DNA from: Ambrosia x helenae
Lineage: Eukaryota; Streptophyta; Magnoliopsida; Asterales; Asteraceae
Reading direction: 5' to 3'
Assembly: GCA_030844895.1 (NCBI GenBank)
Contig: CM061227.1
Location: forward strand, 72,604,593-72,668,592
Length of the DNA: 64,000 nt
Under the pieces are notes generated by a model that was given only the letters and a program-made list of their open reading frames with translations, had not been told where the DNA came from and did no database searches. Position 1 is the first letter of the stretch. Every line of letters starts with the position of its first letter. Shown in pieces: positions 42,302 through 55,983 of this stretch. Made by a program: the position numbers and the translations under genes.

Positions 42302-45300
42302 CTATTGCTTGAATTGCTTCAGCCTTCGATCTTCATCCATTCTCTTATTCATCAGCTTGATGTGCAACAATTTCTTCTGTTCTTTCGTCATGACTGGTTC
42401 ATGAGTTTGCTTCGGTTTCTTCTTTTCAGCTTTTTGAATCTGAACAAACTTCCACAGCTTCTTATCAAAATCACAACCCGCATTGACATCCCATGCAAAA
42501 CATAAGAATACCACACGTTGGTATTTAGCAACCTGCTCACTATCTTTATCTTCACAGTAAATCAGATTGTAATATAGCATGATGATATCCTCATGAGAGC
42601 AATTGATTAACCACATCGGGTCAAAAATAGGTATCTTCTTGAAGTCATTCTTCCCATCCTTCAATACAATAATAGCCTCTACCGTCTTCCAGTCATTAAC
42701 ACCACATAAAGTCTTTTGAAAATGCTGAGGAATAGGCATCAAAGGAATATGTTTCAAAACAGTCGGTGGTTTACATTTCAGAGTCACCTTGTTCAACCCC
42801 GTAATCTGATCTCTTTCCTTCTTGTGAACTATCCGTTTAGGATATTGAGGGGTGAACACTTCCCATTTCGTTCTGCTCTCTCTCGCCATGCGATCTGCAA
42901 AGTAACCAACAAGATGGTTGTTTACTGAAGCACCTGACATTGTATGTCTGCAGATATCGCGAACAGCCCAATAAGGTAGTGTCTTTATATCGTGGAATCT
43001 GTTGAAGTACAGAATTCCTTTTTCCCACTTCACTGCGACACACCTCAGCTGTCTCAAATACTTTCATCCGAGAGCTTTGCCTTTGAACAATTCATTATGA
43101 AATTTGTAGAAACTACCCTGAACTTCAATCTTAGGGCGGTTAGCTTCTTTTTCTTTAAGCTTCCTCGGCAAGTCCTTCAGATCGTCAGATTGTTCAACAT
43201 TCGGCTTCTGACAATCTGAGTTCTTAAACACTTCTTCAACAAACTTCTTGCTTTTCTCACGAGCAAGTTTCTCAGCTTGACTCAATAACTCTTCAGAGAA
43301 TTCAGGAAATCCAGAATCTTTATCATATTTGAAATATTCTGGATATTCCTCACTAGTAATATCCTCCATCTCAACTTCTTCAAATACTGGAACATCTCTA
43401 TCATCAGAGTGATTTCCTGCTTCTTTCTCAGGAATGTTCGGTATTTGGTTCTCACTCATCAGCTCTTCAAGAGATTTACCAACCTGTTTAGCCAATCCTG
43501 CCAGTACTTCTTTAGTCACAGCTGCAGAAACTTCTTCATCTTCCAGATCAGGATCATTATACTCTAGTTCAAACCTCATATCATCTGATTCAAATATCTC
43601 TAGAAATCTACCAGTCATCTCAATCGTCCAGACTCTATTAGTAAACATCTGGCGATATAACTTTTTGTCTTTTTTAGATAAAGATCTGATCTTCTCGTTC
43701 CACAATATGTCATCATCGTCAGTATTGCCACCAGGATCTTTTGAACTAGACTCTCCTGAATCTTTTCCTGTTTCTCTCTTCTCATACTTATACTTATTAG
43801 TATCATCATCATCGTCATCATCATCATCACTATCGACAGAGCTATTACCATCATCAGAATCATCACCTGAACCATCTTTATCATCACAATCTTTCTTCTT
43901 CTTCTCAGGAGCATCATCGGCATACTGTTCAAGATCCTCATCATCTTCTTCATCTTTCTCTGACTCAGATGGTTCGAAATCAACAAGCTCTTCTTCTTTT
44001 TCTTTATCCTCTTCTCCTTCTTTCAATTGAGGAGTTCTCGAATATAAATCATCAGTGAGATTTTTCATGCTCTTGTTGTTTGCTCTCAACTTCTTGTTTT
44101 CAAGCCTCATAGTGATATACCTTCGAGTATTTCTCTTCTCATGCAATAACAGCTTCTTATTTTCTTCCTGAAGTAGCTTGATTTTAGCAGATAATTCTTC
44201 ATGGCTCTCCTGTGAAGATTCAACTACTTCCAACATCTTCCTATCATTATTTCTTAACTGTTCAATCTCAGTTTGTTGTTGGTTAATGATTTTCATCATT
44301 TCAGTCAGCTTCTGGTTCACTGCATCCATCACATCTCCTGATACAGTAACCTTTGGAGTTGAAGCCTTAGCAACTGGTGTCTTTTGTTTCTTAAACTTCT
44401 TCAAGACTCTGTCCAACGCATCATTGAAATTATCAGTTGGAAGTTCAGATTGCTCAGCAGCAGATGTTTTCTGTTTCTTAGCTGCTGGGGATGTCACGAG
44501 AGATTTAGAACTAGACATCACAGGAACTTTCTTTCCTGCAATTAGGCTCTCAATATCTTTAGCTCTTTTCTTCATCGGCTTTTCAATCTCTACAGCCTTA
44601 GCCTTCTTCTTGTAAGTTGGATTTTTCTGTTTCTCTCCAGTCTTTGGCGATCCACCAAAATCATCAGATCCCAAACCAAGACCTTCATCAACATCGTCCA
44701 TCACAATCGGACGTTTTATTCTTTGTTCTTCCAATGATTTCTTCAGACTTTCAAACTCACCAGCCACAGTGGCCTTGGGCTTGGTGGACTTCACAGTCTC
44801 ATTATCAGAATCCCATCTCTCCTCTACCTGAGTTTCTTCAGAATCCATCGATTCTTCATCAACCAAGTGTACACCTTTCTTTGCAACACTCTTCTTCCTT
44901 CGGGATGTCTTCTTTTGTGGTTCAGCATCATCCTCTTTTTCCTTTCCTTTCCCTTTACCACCCTTCGCACCAACATTCACAACTTGTCTTTTCCTTTTAG
45001 CTTCAGGATCAACAGGGCATAAAGGATTATCTTCATCAGAATCACTGTTAACATTCCTAGCTTTATCAACACCTGGATCTTCATAACCTGGATTGATCAG
45101 GTGACCAAACAAATTCTTCAATGGTGGTCTTTCATTCATCGGCACACCTTTGTATCCCTTCATTCTTACCAAAGTGCTCAAACTCATGTGATCCTGTACT
45201 ACTATCTGGGTAGGATCTTTTCTCAAATTCTTGTACTTCTCATCAAAGATCATTTGCAGGAATCTTGGGTATAATAAGAACTTCTTACTCTTTAATCCTC

Positions 45301-45958
45301 TCAATGGTTCTAGCATGTGTTCAAGTATCATTCCAAATACATTGAATGGCTTGTTCAAGATCAGGGCAACCATTAAAGAGCTAATACTCTTTCTCATTAC
45401 GTCGTATCCTCCACTCACAGATCCGAAAACATGTAGCATGACGTGAGCAGGGTATTTGAACTGCGGGCACAGTTTTCCTTTATGTAATGAACCATCAGTA
45501 ATCGGTCCATTGTATTTCATTCTCAATAAACACTTCCTCTGCTCAATCCAGAATAGAACTCTCGGATCAGTCTTCTTATCAGTCAGCTTCAATGCTTGTC
45601 TAATGTCGTCTTCAGAAATTATCACTAGCTCCCCCTGAATCTTACTAACAATAGCAGATTCGTTGTCACAAAAATCCATTCTTGCGTTCGTCCAGAACTC
45701 TTTTTGGTGGTCTCTGTAAATAATGGCAGGAGTAGCAATGGCATCAACAACACGGCTTCTCTTTAGAAAGTCAACAATACCGGTGAATTCGGTATGTTTC
45801 TTCAAATCTCCTAGATAAGCACAGCAGTTATGTGCTTCTTCGAACGGTAAGTCTTCTACAAGTTTCTTTCCGGTTGCCTTGTCTGATGAACCTGCGGGAA
45901 TATCAGAACTTTGTGGTTTAGACATGATTAATTTGCAAAACAAAACAAGAAAACACAT
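42302..45958 (-). pseudogene. Sirevirus envelope-like ORF with one in-frame TGA
   Basis: Reading leftwards, 964 codons (start MCFLVLF, possibly the later MSKPQSSDIPAGSS at about 45925) end in TGA at 43064-43066. The same frame then stays open for 253 more codons to 42302. The N-terminal third has EFWTNARMDF and KKFLLYPRFLQMIF, also seen in the plus-strand copy at 62038. The middle is Lys-rich, then coiled-coil-like (MKIINQQQTEIEQLR), then strongly acidic and Ser-rich. I see no convincing signal peptide or membrane helix. The family is termed envelope-like by position in Sirevirus; its function is unknown. Confidence 0.82.
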
Positions 45959-48149
45959 TAAAAACGAACAAAATATTCAAAATTGGTGAAATTGTTTATT
46001 TTAGAAATCCACATTCGACCAATCGAGGGTTCGAATGTGGAAAATAAGGTTCGAATGTGAAAAATCAGTTTTAAAAATGTACATTCGACCTTTTTATCCA
46101 CTTTCGACCATTTGAACTTGGTACATTCGACCAAAATATCACATTCGACCCTTTTGAAGTGGTCGAACATGGCTGTTCATCTTCAAATTTTGCAGATTTT
46201 GATTTTGTGTGTTTTAACATGCCATTTTGATTTGTAAGGCTTCTAACATGAACGATTAACCTTTCCCAACCATCAATTGTTTTAATTAATCAGTTTTTAA
46301 GTGTTTTTCCCTAAAATCTAGGGTTTGAAGCTTTTGATTAATCAATCAACTAATCTGTTGTTTGTTAACCCTGGATTTTGATATCCTCTCCCCCTAAAAC
46401 ACTTAAACAATGAATCACTATCAACAATTGTCCTTATAACAGTCAATAATCCATGTTTTGATTCAGTTTTGAGTTCGAACACAAAATGACTGATTCTGAA
46501 ATGGATAATGGATGAAAACCTGCAAATAATGGTTAAAAAGATTAGCAATAGACGAAGATCACAATGATAGGATTTTAAAAGTACGAGCAACAAGGGGTCT
46601 TAATCACAGAATTTGAAAAAGTTTTGAAATGGGGAGTCGAACGTGCAGAAAGGTATATATAGGCTCCACATTCGACCCTTTTACCTGGGCGAATGTGAAA
46701 ATTTTTCCACTTTCGACCCTATTTAAAGGTTCGAAGGAAGAAAAATGGTTCGAATGTACAATCAGACATAAGAGCACTCACATTCGACCGTTTGAAAGGT
46801 TCGAATGAACAGCAAAATTCCACATTCGACCCATCGAAGGGGCGAATGAAATTTGGAATTTTTGAACTTTTTACCAAATCTCAAAATCGATTCCCGTTCA
46901 ATATTTTTCTTAACGTTTAAGCATCCGACATTCATTATTTCTCATTTAAAGATGATAAAACTCAAATGGTCCATCAAGTTTCAGAAAATCACCATCAATC
47001 ACCATCGGTTATCAAAAAGAATATAGAAATGTAAAATCTTTTGGATTTTCTAAAATTTTTGTTAAAACACACCTAAAATCTTTTTGAGTTTTGTATTTTT
47101 GACGAGAAAGGTAAAATGCAGAAACGTAAAGATAAAAAAGTAAATGTTTTGTGATTTCCGGTAAGAGGATCATATCAGTTATTGAGAAATCTGATCACAC
47201 CGTTGATCTTTTGATTTATTATCATTAAAGACAATGTGTGATCTGGCAACTGCTGATATTGTGATCCACATAAACTCACATGCAAACTGTTGTACAGTGC
47301 TTTAGACTGATATGATTATTTATAGTATAAACTCAATTGTCTATGGTTCCCACGCACACGACATACTCCTGTATCAAGAATTAAATGCACAAAGACTCAT
47401 TGTAACGCGTGATTATGCTTTCGTCATCTGTAATTTACAAGGTATGATGCACAGAGGTGTACAGGTCAGCAATTTAATGCTACAAAGTAACTTGTGCACT
47501 CTACCAGGTTGAGGGCTAATATCAATCATGATTTGCATCAATGATTTGATACGATGCATTAGATAATCTTTGATTATCGTCATACATTGAAAGTTCCTCA
47601 ATTCGGTAACTTTAGGATTTGGCTTTACAGCTCTTTTATAAAGATACCCTGTCTGATCTAGGTCCGTAATGACTTACAGTAGAAGATCAGAGAGGCTATC
47701 CCCAGATAACTAATAACATAATGACCCAAAACCTCCGAATTTTGTACAAATACCCTATCAAACGAAATTACGGTACTAAGACCATATGCCCATGAGGAGT
47801 TCATCCACACAACAATTGTTTGATATGTATGTATCAGGCACGCAGTAATAGGTCTATGAAGCCTATCAACACATCACACAGACTCAAACACACGCCTTAT
47901 ATTGCATTACACTTCTTTAGCATGTGTCAGATCCCCACTGATGTACTATCATTTCCTCTTTTGCTCCTGGAAATCATTTTGGGCTTTTCTAATTTTTAAG
48001 GGTTTTTGAATTTTTCAATGTTTTTGGTTTTTCTGAAAATAAACTCCCCCTAAAATGAAAAACATATTTTTGAGTTTTTGTATTTTTCCGAAAAATAGTA
48101 AAAACTAAAACTAAAAAGCGATAAACCGAGGTGATGATCAGTCTTGTTT
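45959..48149 (-). other. Minus Sirevirus pol-env spacer with TTCGACC clusters
   Basis: No coding sequence. Two clusters of CATTCGACC/GGTTCGAATG occur at 46010-46180 and 46665-46860, for example CCACATTCG (46011) facing CGAATGTGG (46033). Purine tracts (AGGGGGAG on the minus strand) flank the region. Confidence 0.8.
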
Positions 48150-50542
48150 TTATTTTATACCATTAGCTTTTAAAAGATATTCGAATCTTGATTTATCTAA
48201 AGCTTTGGTAAAAAGATCTGCACGTTGATAGTCAGTGTGGATTTTGACCATATTAATCAACTCTTTTGCGTAACAATCACGGATAAAATGATATTTGATC
48301 CGGATATGCTTAGCTTTTGAGTGATTGACTAAATCTTTTGTTAATGCAATTGCGGCCTCATTATCATGGTAAATAGGGGTTTTAAGAAATTGCAAACCGT
48401 AGTCCACCATCTGTTGTTGTATCCAGAGAACTTGTGAACAGCAGCTTGATGCTGAGACGTATTCTGCTTCACATGTTGATAAGGCTACTGTAGTTTGTTT
48501 CTTGCATTGCCTGCCACGAGCCTGCTCCCCATAAACTGACATCCAGCCGTTGTGGATTTGCTGTCTTTGTCATAGCCTCCCCAATCTGCATCACTAAAAG
48601 CAATTAGGTCAAAATTATCATCATTAGGGTACCATAGTCCTCTCGATGGACAACCCTTCAGATATCTAAGGATAAGTTTGACAGCTGCTAAATGACTCTG
48701 TTTCGGCTTCGATTGATAATGTGCATAAAGACATGTGGCGAACATTATGTCTGGTCTGGATGCGGTGAGGTACATCAGAGATCCGATGATTGCTCTGTAT
48801 GTAAAAGGATCAGTCAGCTCCCCCTTAGCGTCAACACTAATCCCATGATTAGGTTGTATCGGGGTATCCATCGGCATCAAATCATCCATCTGGAATCGGC
48901 TCAAGACTTTAGAAACGTATTTTGTTTGGTGAATAAAGATCCCCTTGGTCTTTGGTCCACCTGCAAGCCTAGGAAAAACTGCGTCTCTCCCATCGCACTC
49001 ATTTCGAACTTTTCCTGCATAACTTTTTCGAATTCTCTGCATAAAAGTTCATTAGTAGAACCAAAAATAATGTCATCAACATAAATTTGCACTAGAAGCA
49101 AGTCATCTCTTGTTCGTTTTGTGAACAGTGTGTACCAAACCTCGTTTGAATCCTTTGGAAAGAAGATACGTGCTCAGCTCCTCATACCATTGTCGTGGAG
49201 CCTGGTGCAACCCATAGAGAGCTTTGTTTAGAACATAGACCTTATCCCGGTGGATAGAATCCTCAAAGCCTGGTGGTTGACCTACGTAAACTTCTTCCTT
49301 GACCACACCATAAAGAAACGCACTTTTAACGTCCATTTGATACACCTTAAATTTCTTGTAAGATGCAAACGCTAGAAACATGCGGATAGCTTCTAAGCGT
49401 GCAACCGGTGCATAAATCTCGTTATAATCGATTCCTTCCACTTGATGAAAGCCTTGTACGACCAATCGAGCTTTGTTCCTAACAATCACTCCTCTGTCAT
49501 CCTTCTTGCATTTGAACACCCATTTTATTCCAATCTTTTTCCGTCCTGGAGGTAAATCTGTCAGTGTCCACACTCCCAGTTTCTGAAATTGTAATAACTC
49601 CTCTTGCATTGCCTCTACCCAAGCATCATCCAAAAGAGCATCCTTGTATGTCCGCGGCTCAACCTGCGAAACATAACAAGCAAAAGACCAGTCATTCTGA
49701 CAACCTGACTTTTGAATTTTAGCATATAAGGCTAGAGCACCAAGGTTTTCTGGTGAGTTAGCATTCCTCAGTTGTCCTCTTGTCATCACACTGCTACCAG
49801 GATCACCAATAACTTGCTCGAGCGGGTGAATACGATGTATCCGAGATTCCGGATAATCAGGTACTTGCACTCCCGTTTGAGTAGTCAAATTCTCTGTCAA
49901 ATCCAGATCATTACCCAAGTTTGATGATGAAGCAACATTTGGATTTGGGTTCACTGGAGGTGTCTCTGTAGCAATATCTGGAACAGCTTCACTAGTGACA
50001 TCATCATCATCTTCCGATTCTAATGAATTGAGAGTTGTGAAAGCTTCCTGGAATACCTCTTCTTCAGCTGCAGGAGCATTGGTATCATTAGAAGCTGTTT
50101 GAGGGGTTACGGTGATCGGACGCACCAACGGTGATGTCACTGCGTTTTCACACTCGTAATATAATCGTAATACAGCCTCTTCAACCAAGCTATCTAGATT
50201 GAATGATTCAAAGAAATCTTTGTAATCAAACATCCAATCTGGACCGCTACCCTGTACATTCTGAGTATACCGCTGAACTTCAACGTTTGCCCACTCCTCT
50301 ACCTGACGAGTTCGTTTGTTGAAAACCCGTTTGAGCGGGGTTGCATATCCAACAAAGAATCCTTCTTCAGCTTTCGGTGCGAACTTCTCAGATGGATTAA
50401 GCATTGTACACGGTGCTCCAAACGGTTCTAGATACTCTAAGTTTGGCTTTCGTCTGTTCAACAGCTCATAAGAAGTTTTAACAAACTTCTTCACTGTTAA
50501 AACACGATTGAGAGTATAACAAGCTGCGTAAATGGCTTCGTT
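48150..50542 (-). pseudogene. Minus Sirevirus reverse transcriptase and RNase H
   Basis: Copia RT: KWVFKCKKDDRGVIVRNKA, YQMDVKSAFLYG and the catalytic IYVDDIIFGSTN, then RNase H with STCEAEYVSASSCCSQVLW and AKHIRIKYHFIRDC. The frame breaks near 49120, 49040 and 48510, so fragments 50494-49103, 49101-48901, 49042-48485 and 48542-48150 are pieces of one domain series. Pol copies element RNA into DNA; this copy cannot. Confidence 0.88.
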
Positions 50543-51562
50543 CTAGAACATTACTAGAAGATTGGAATCCGCAAGCATTGTTCTATCCGTTTCAATTAGA
50601 GTCCTGTTTTTACGTTCTGTGACACCTTTCTGTTGAGGGGTATACAGAGCACTATATTCATGATGAATTCCTTTGTCTTCACAAAGAGCATCCATCTGTG
50701 TGTTCTTGAACTCCGTCCCATTATCACTCCTAATTCTCTTGATCTTCAGACCATAGACATTTTCTAGTCGAGTGAACGGTTCCTTCAGATTGTTAAACGT
50801 GTCGCTCTTATGATGCAAGCACATAACCCATGAAAATCTGGAATAGTCATCGGTAACCACAAGACAGTACAATTCACCAGCATGACTTTTACGCTTGACC
50901 GGTCCGAATAGGTCCATGTGCAAACGCTCAAGTGGTAATTCAACTGAATTGACTTTCTTTGGTTTGCGGGATTGCTTGTGCTGCTTTCCTTTCTTGCAAC
51001 TCACACACTTGTCGTTCAAATGGAAATGTTTAACATTTACGCCTTCGACAAGTTCATTCTTCACCAGATGGTTCATTTTTCTAAGGTGAATGTGTCCCAT
51101 CCTCCTATGCCATATGAAAGATTCTTTTTCAGTAGCCTTGGAGAGGAAACACGTGACTTGGCCTTGGGTTGTCATTGCTTTTGACATGTCAAGAATGTAC
51201 AGATTGTTCACTCTCGGTGCTTTTAGCATTACCCACTCTTTTGGAAGTACGAATCCTAACTTGAGAATGTAGCAAGATTTGTCGTCAAAGAATACAGAGA
51301 ACTGCTTTTCACAGATTTGACTGACACTGAGCAGATTATAGTCTATTTGCTTCACGTACGAAATCTTTTCAAAACTCACGATACCATTACTCACACTACC
51401 CTCCATAGTAATGTATCTTCCTTTGTTCCCAGCAAATGCTACGTATCCGCCATTGATATTTCTTATGTCAAACAGTAGTGATAAATCCCCTGTCATGTGA
51501 CCAGAAGCTCCACTGTCAACAATCCAAAGACTGCTCACTGGGCCAGCTGAAGCTCCCTGCAC
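50543..51562 (-). pseudogene. Minus Sirevirus protease and integrase
   Basis: Protease motif VDSGASGHMTG at the start, then the GAG-pre-integrase region with HRRMGHIHLRKM and CVSCKKGKQH, and the integrase core with MDLFGPVKRKSHAG, VVTDDYSRFSWV and IRSDNGTEF. An in-frame TAG at 50543 ends it. The same frame continues into the integrase C-terminus (50494 onward, KTSYELLNRRKPNLEYL). Confidence 0.88.
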
Positions 51563-51680
51563 ATATCAAGTAAAACGATTAGATTTTTCAGGGGACCCAA
51601 GCCTGCTTGGTCTTGGGTCTTTGAACATTCAGTTTCAAAGAATCTTTTTCACAAACAGTTGAATTTGAATTGATCTTTTT

Positions 51681-54600
51681 CTAATCAATTAAATCCTTTT
51701 CAGTTTCAAATTTCTCATTCACTTTTGAAGATGAAGCACCTTGAGAACCCTTTGGTGACCAAAATTGTTCCGAACGTTTCAAGATCCGGATCTGAGATTT
51801 TGGGGTCTCAAATGGTTTCTTTACTTCGTCTTTGAAGGAAACTTTCTTGGTTACCTTCTCTGATTTAACAGAGACAGGTCCAACTGTTGGTTTGACTGCA
51901 GGTTTTAAAGGTACCTTTTGCTTGTCAACAGTTGTGTTCACCACAGGTTTCTTAAAAGGCTTTTCCATGGCGATCCGGTTACGACGGTCATATGTCATCT
52001 GACAATTATCCCTCTTTTGAAAATAGCTGTTTTGGTTATAAAACGATGTTGGTTGAGGGACAAATCGTCTTTGTGGATAACAATTATTATCGACTGGATT
52101 TTGATACTTCTACTTCACTTCAACCTCGTGCCTCTTGTGCCTAACATACGGGCAGTGAGCAAGTAAATGCCCACTCTCCCCGCATTTAAAACACGCACGG
52201 TATTCCTCAAAGTTGTTATTGGCATTCGACTTTTCATAAGTAGTGATAGGATATTGATCATCCACACACCTTCTTCTTAAACTCTCAGGAGTTGGGTCCT
52301 TAGAGTAAGTCGGCTCAAGAAAACTATTCGCCTTCTCCTTTTGCTTAATAAACTCCGTGACATGAACCTTTAGTTCTTTCAGAACATCCAAATAAATTTT
52401 CTTTAAAAACTCTGGAGGTACATCATTTGTTCTCTCATGTTTTGGGAACCAAATGGTACTCTCCTGCCAAATTTTCTCAATCTTGGAGTAATTGGCAAAC
52501 TTAATTGGATATTCTTTGTCAGAAATTATCTTATCGGATCCTTTCATCCGATAGAAAACTTTGACGGGTTTGTCACATTGTTCATTCTTCTCAACCTGCT
52601 TAACTGACTGATTCACTCGATGAGCGTTAGCCATTGGATGAATAATCTGAGAAGGTGACACAGGTTCATTGGTGATAATGTGATTCTCAACAGGAATATC
52701 ACTCACTTTCTCAGATTTATCATCTTCAGAGTCAGAATCATCAGTTACAGCTATTACTCCTTCATCATTTAGTCCCAAAATAGGTCTAACATCGGAATTA
52801 GGGTCTCCCACACTGGAAGTGTTAGACTCATCATCTGATGTAGAGTCAGATTTAACTGAACCCTCCGGTGTTATTGAATGCAAGGTATGATTTTCAAACA
52901 ACACTGGAGATGGGACAGCCTTGTAGTTTGCACTACTCGACTGTGAAGGTTCCTCAATAATATGGTCAACAACATATGCAATATGTTTGTAGCTTTCAAG
53001 CTTCTTGTTGACTTTTTCAGCAAAGCACTTGATGGTAGCCATTTCAAGTTTTGTTTCTTCTAATTCATTGATGTAATTGTTAATGGCTAATTGTTTTAAA
53101 GATAATGTCTTTTTAAGATCTGAAATGTCTTTCTTATAACCATCAAGCACCTTATTGAATTCACGTGCTTCTTTTTGATACGATTGACAGTTGATCTTAG
53201 CACTCTCAAGCTAAACCCTGAGTTGCTTATTATCCTCTGTGAATCTATCGCATGCACCACAATACTTTTCACTATTCATATCTAATTTAGATTCAGAACT
53301 TACCTGTTTTGGAGGCTTTGTCATCACCATCAATGCGAAATGTGCTTCCTTTCCAGCAAAGAATTTACAATAATCGATTCTGGTAAAAGCATCATCCACT
53401 ATGCAAGATTTGCGTGTCATCGGAAAATCAGCTTCGGCTAGAAGTTGATCAATATCATCATCTAGTGAGTTAACACTAGCTTCAGAATCAGAATCGCTCT
53501 CCGAGTCAGAATAAGCTAATCCACTATTCGGGAACATCAGTGACTGAGTCAAGAATCAATCCTGACTTCTTCTCAACGCAAACATCATTTTCTTTAACTA
53601 ACTCTTCAATCTTCACCTCAGACATCTTTTCAGTCTCCAAAACATCTTCAACTAACACTGGCTCCTCCAAATCCATCTTCTGGACAACACACGCCACATT
53701 ACCAGCAGTGATCTCCTCAACACCAAGTTGCATACCAGTCCAATCAAATCCCTCTTCTTTCTGGATTACCAAAGCCTGGTTCTGATTATCTGGTTGGGTT
53801 TGGCTGTTTGGTGTAGAAATTGGAATGATAGTTCTGGTTGGATTGTGTGGTGTTTGGTTTTGGTTCTGGTTTTGTGTAGTGGTTTGTCTAACAGAATTGT
53901 TTGGTGAGGTGTTTTGGCGGTTTTGGTAATTGTTTTGTGATTGAAAGTTGGAGTTGTTTTGGCTTTGATATGATACCTGATTTTGTGATTGACGGTTCTG
54001 GTAGTTGGTGTTGAAAGGATTCCTGTTCCCCTGTTGTGCTGGCTGTGTGCATTCTCTCTTGAAGTGACCTTTCCCACCACAGTTAAAACATGTGACTTTG
54101 GCTTTGTTGAAGCCATGTGTTGTGTTGGGAGATGTAGAAAGATCAGTTATGCCCATCTTCTCTATGAACTCAGTCACTCGCCTCATAACACTAGCAAATG
54201 CCCACTAGATGTCAATAAGCTCCATCTCCTCCTTGTCAATTTGAGCATAGTCCTCACTGGTTAAGTTGTTATTACCAATTTAACTAGCTACTAATCCATT
54301 ATATGAAGCTACCATAGCAGAAACCAAGGCTACATGTTGCTGTGCAACTTCAACAGTAACATTGTTCAAGTTTGATGTCTCCAACACAATTGGGGTTCTG
54401 GTTAGGTTGACTTGGGTTCATTTGGGTTTGATTCACTTGAGGAATGTAGGTTTGTTGGAGGTTGGTTCAAATTAGCTAAATAGCATGCAGCTTGTTACAT
54501 AGGTGAAAATGGTGGGATGTAAGTAGTAGGATAAGATGGTGGGGTATAAGATGAGGTTTGAGCAAGATAGTTTATGGGGGTTTTGGTTGGTTCAACAATG

Positions 54601-55607
54601 CTTGAAACACAAGATATGTGTGGAGCAATAGTATTACTAGAACTTGAACTAGTTAGAGATGAAGATGTACCACCATGATATAACTCTGGATTCTGAGGAA
54701 CTTGTGCTCTTTTCGCTTTCCTCTTTTCCTCCATCTCTTTGTTCTCAAGCTTCTGGATGAATTCATTGATGGTCCAATATTGGAATGCGTCTTTCTCCTT
54801 AAGGACCTCAATGTGTTGATTCCAGTATGGTGGTAATGCATCAGCGAACTTATCCACCAGCTCAGACATCGGTATATTGATCTCATAACTTGAAAGTTCA
54901 GTTAATAAATGGAAATACCTTGGAATCAACTCCTTCAGTGTCTCATTTCCCATATAGCTAAAGTTCTCAAACTCTCTTCTCAACTCCTCCATTCTAAGCT
55001 TCCTTGTCTTCCCATTCCCATCGTGACTATTCCTTAACATATCCCATAATTGATTCGAAGTGGTGCACGACCCAAACTGATGTTAAAGATCAGTGTTAAT
55101 GGCCTGGGATAATTGGGAAAACGCCTTCTTTTCCACAGCAAACTTTTTCTTCTCATCCTCAGCTAGACTTTCTAATGGAATCGGCTCACCAGTGTTCTCC
55201 AAAACCGGAGCTACATACCCCTTAGCAATCATTTGCCAAGCTTTCGTGCCTTCCATTCCCATTCCCTCTAAATGAATCTTGAACTTGGTCTTCCATTGGT
55301 TGTAATCCACCATTTCCATCAACTTTGGTGGACGGCTCCCACTACCCGAAGATAAGTCATGAATAAGCGTTGAAATCGCATTGGTAGTATGAGAGTGTAC
55401 TGTCGCTGCTGCAACTCCCCAGTAATCAGTCATAGGTTGTTGTTGTGGTTGTGCAACTTGTTGGGGCATCGAACTAGTCATCGCCAAATAGTTTATTGGT
55501 TGAGATGATTGACTAGCCGTCTTCTGAGCAGCTACCGACCAAGGATCCACTGTTGTTTGCTGTTGTGGTGTTGTATTAGGTCGTGGTGTTGTCAGAAAAT
55601 TCCACAT
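51681..55607 (-). pseudogene. Minus Sirevirus gag, several breaks
   Basis: Reading leftwards from MWNFLTTPRPN: a Gln-rich leader, a UBN2-type capsid (KFKIHLEGMGMEGTKAWQM, then REFENFSYMGNETL), a first knuckle CFNCGGKGHFKREC (about 54090), an Asn/Gln-rich stretch, acidic and coiled-coil-like parts, and a second knuckle CFKCGESGHLLAHC (about 52160). In-frame TAA at 55083, TAG at 52110 and at least one frameshift between 54495 and 54186 break it. The length (over 1200 codons) is typical of the extended gag of Sirevirus. Confidence 0.82.
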
Positions 55608-55983
55608 ATTGTCTGAAAAGTATAAAACACGAAACGATTAGAAAAAATTTTCAACAGTTTCTACGTTCGACCGTTTACAAGTGATCGTGTGGGCGAATGT
55701 GGAATTTAATCCAGATTCGACCGTTTCTAAAGACTCGAATGTAGAAAATAATAGACACATTTCACTTTTGACCAAATCAATCCACTTTCGACCTCCTGGT
55801 TGATCAAATGTAAAACCAATGGTCGAATGAACACCAACACACTAAAAATTTCTAGGTTCGACCGAATTAACTTCCACGTTCGACCTAAAAAGCCCTGGTT
55901 CGACCTAAAAACCACACTCTCGACCGTTTCTCCCTAGGTTCGACCCTTTCATTTTGAAAAACGGTTATAGTTTGAAAATCAGT
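55608..55983 (-). other. Minus Sirevirus 5' UTR remnant with TTCGACC cluster
   Basis: Non-coding, with about ten TTCGACC or variants (55663-55945). It is cut at 55983 by the plus-strand Sirevirus. Confidence 0.75.

Larger units (their letters stand above)
41778..55983 (-). mobile_element. Sirevirus (Ty1/Copia) with envelope-like ORF, 5' part outside
   Basis: Reads leftwards: 5' UTR (55983-55608), long gag with two knuckles, protease, integrase, RT, RNase H (to 48150), a 2.2 kb spacer, an envelope-like ORF (45958-42302), a polypurine tract and the 3' LTR (42288-41778). This order and the extra ORF after pol are those of Sirevirus. The 5' LTR is missing from the window because a second Sirevirus (plus strand) is inserted in the 5' UTR at 55984; the rest should lie beyond 64000. 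Stops and frameshifts in gag and pol show it is decayed. Confidence 0.88.

Noticed and set aside
43434..44030. 198-codon Ser-rich ORF on the plus strand
   Set aside because: It is the antisense of the acidic Glu/Asp/Ser part of the Sirevirus envelope-like ORF and has no independent support.
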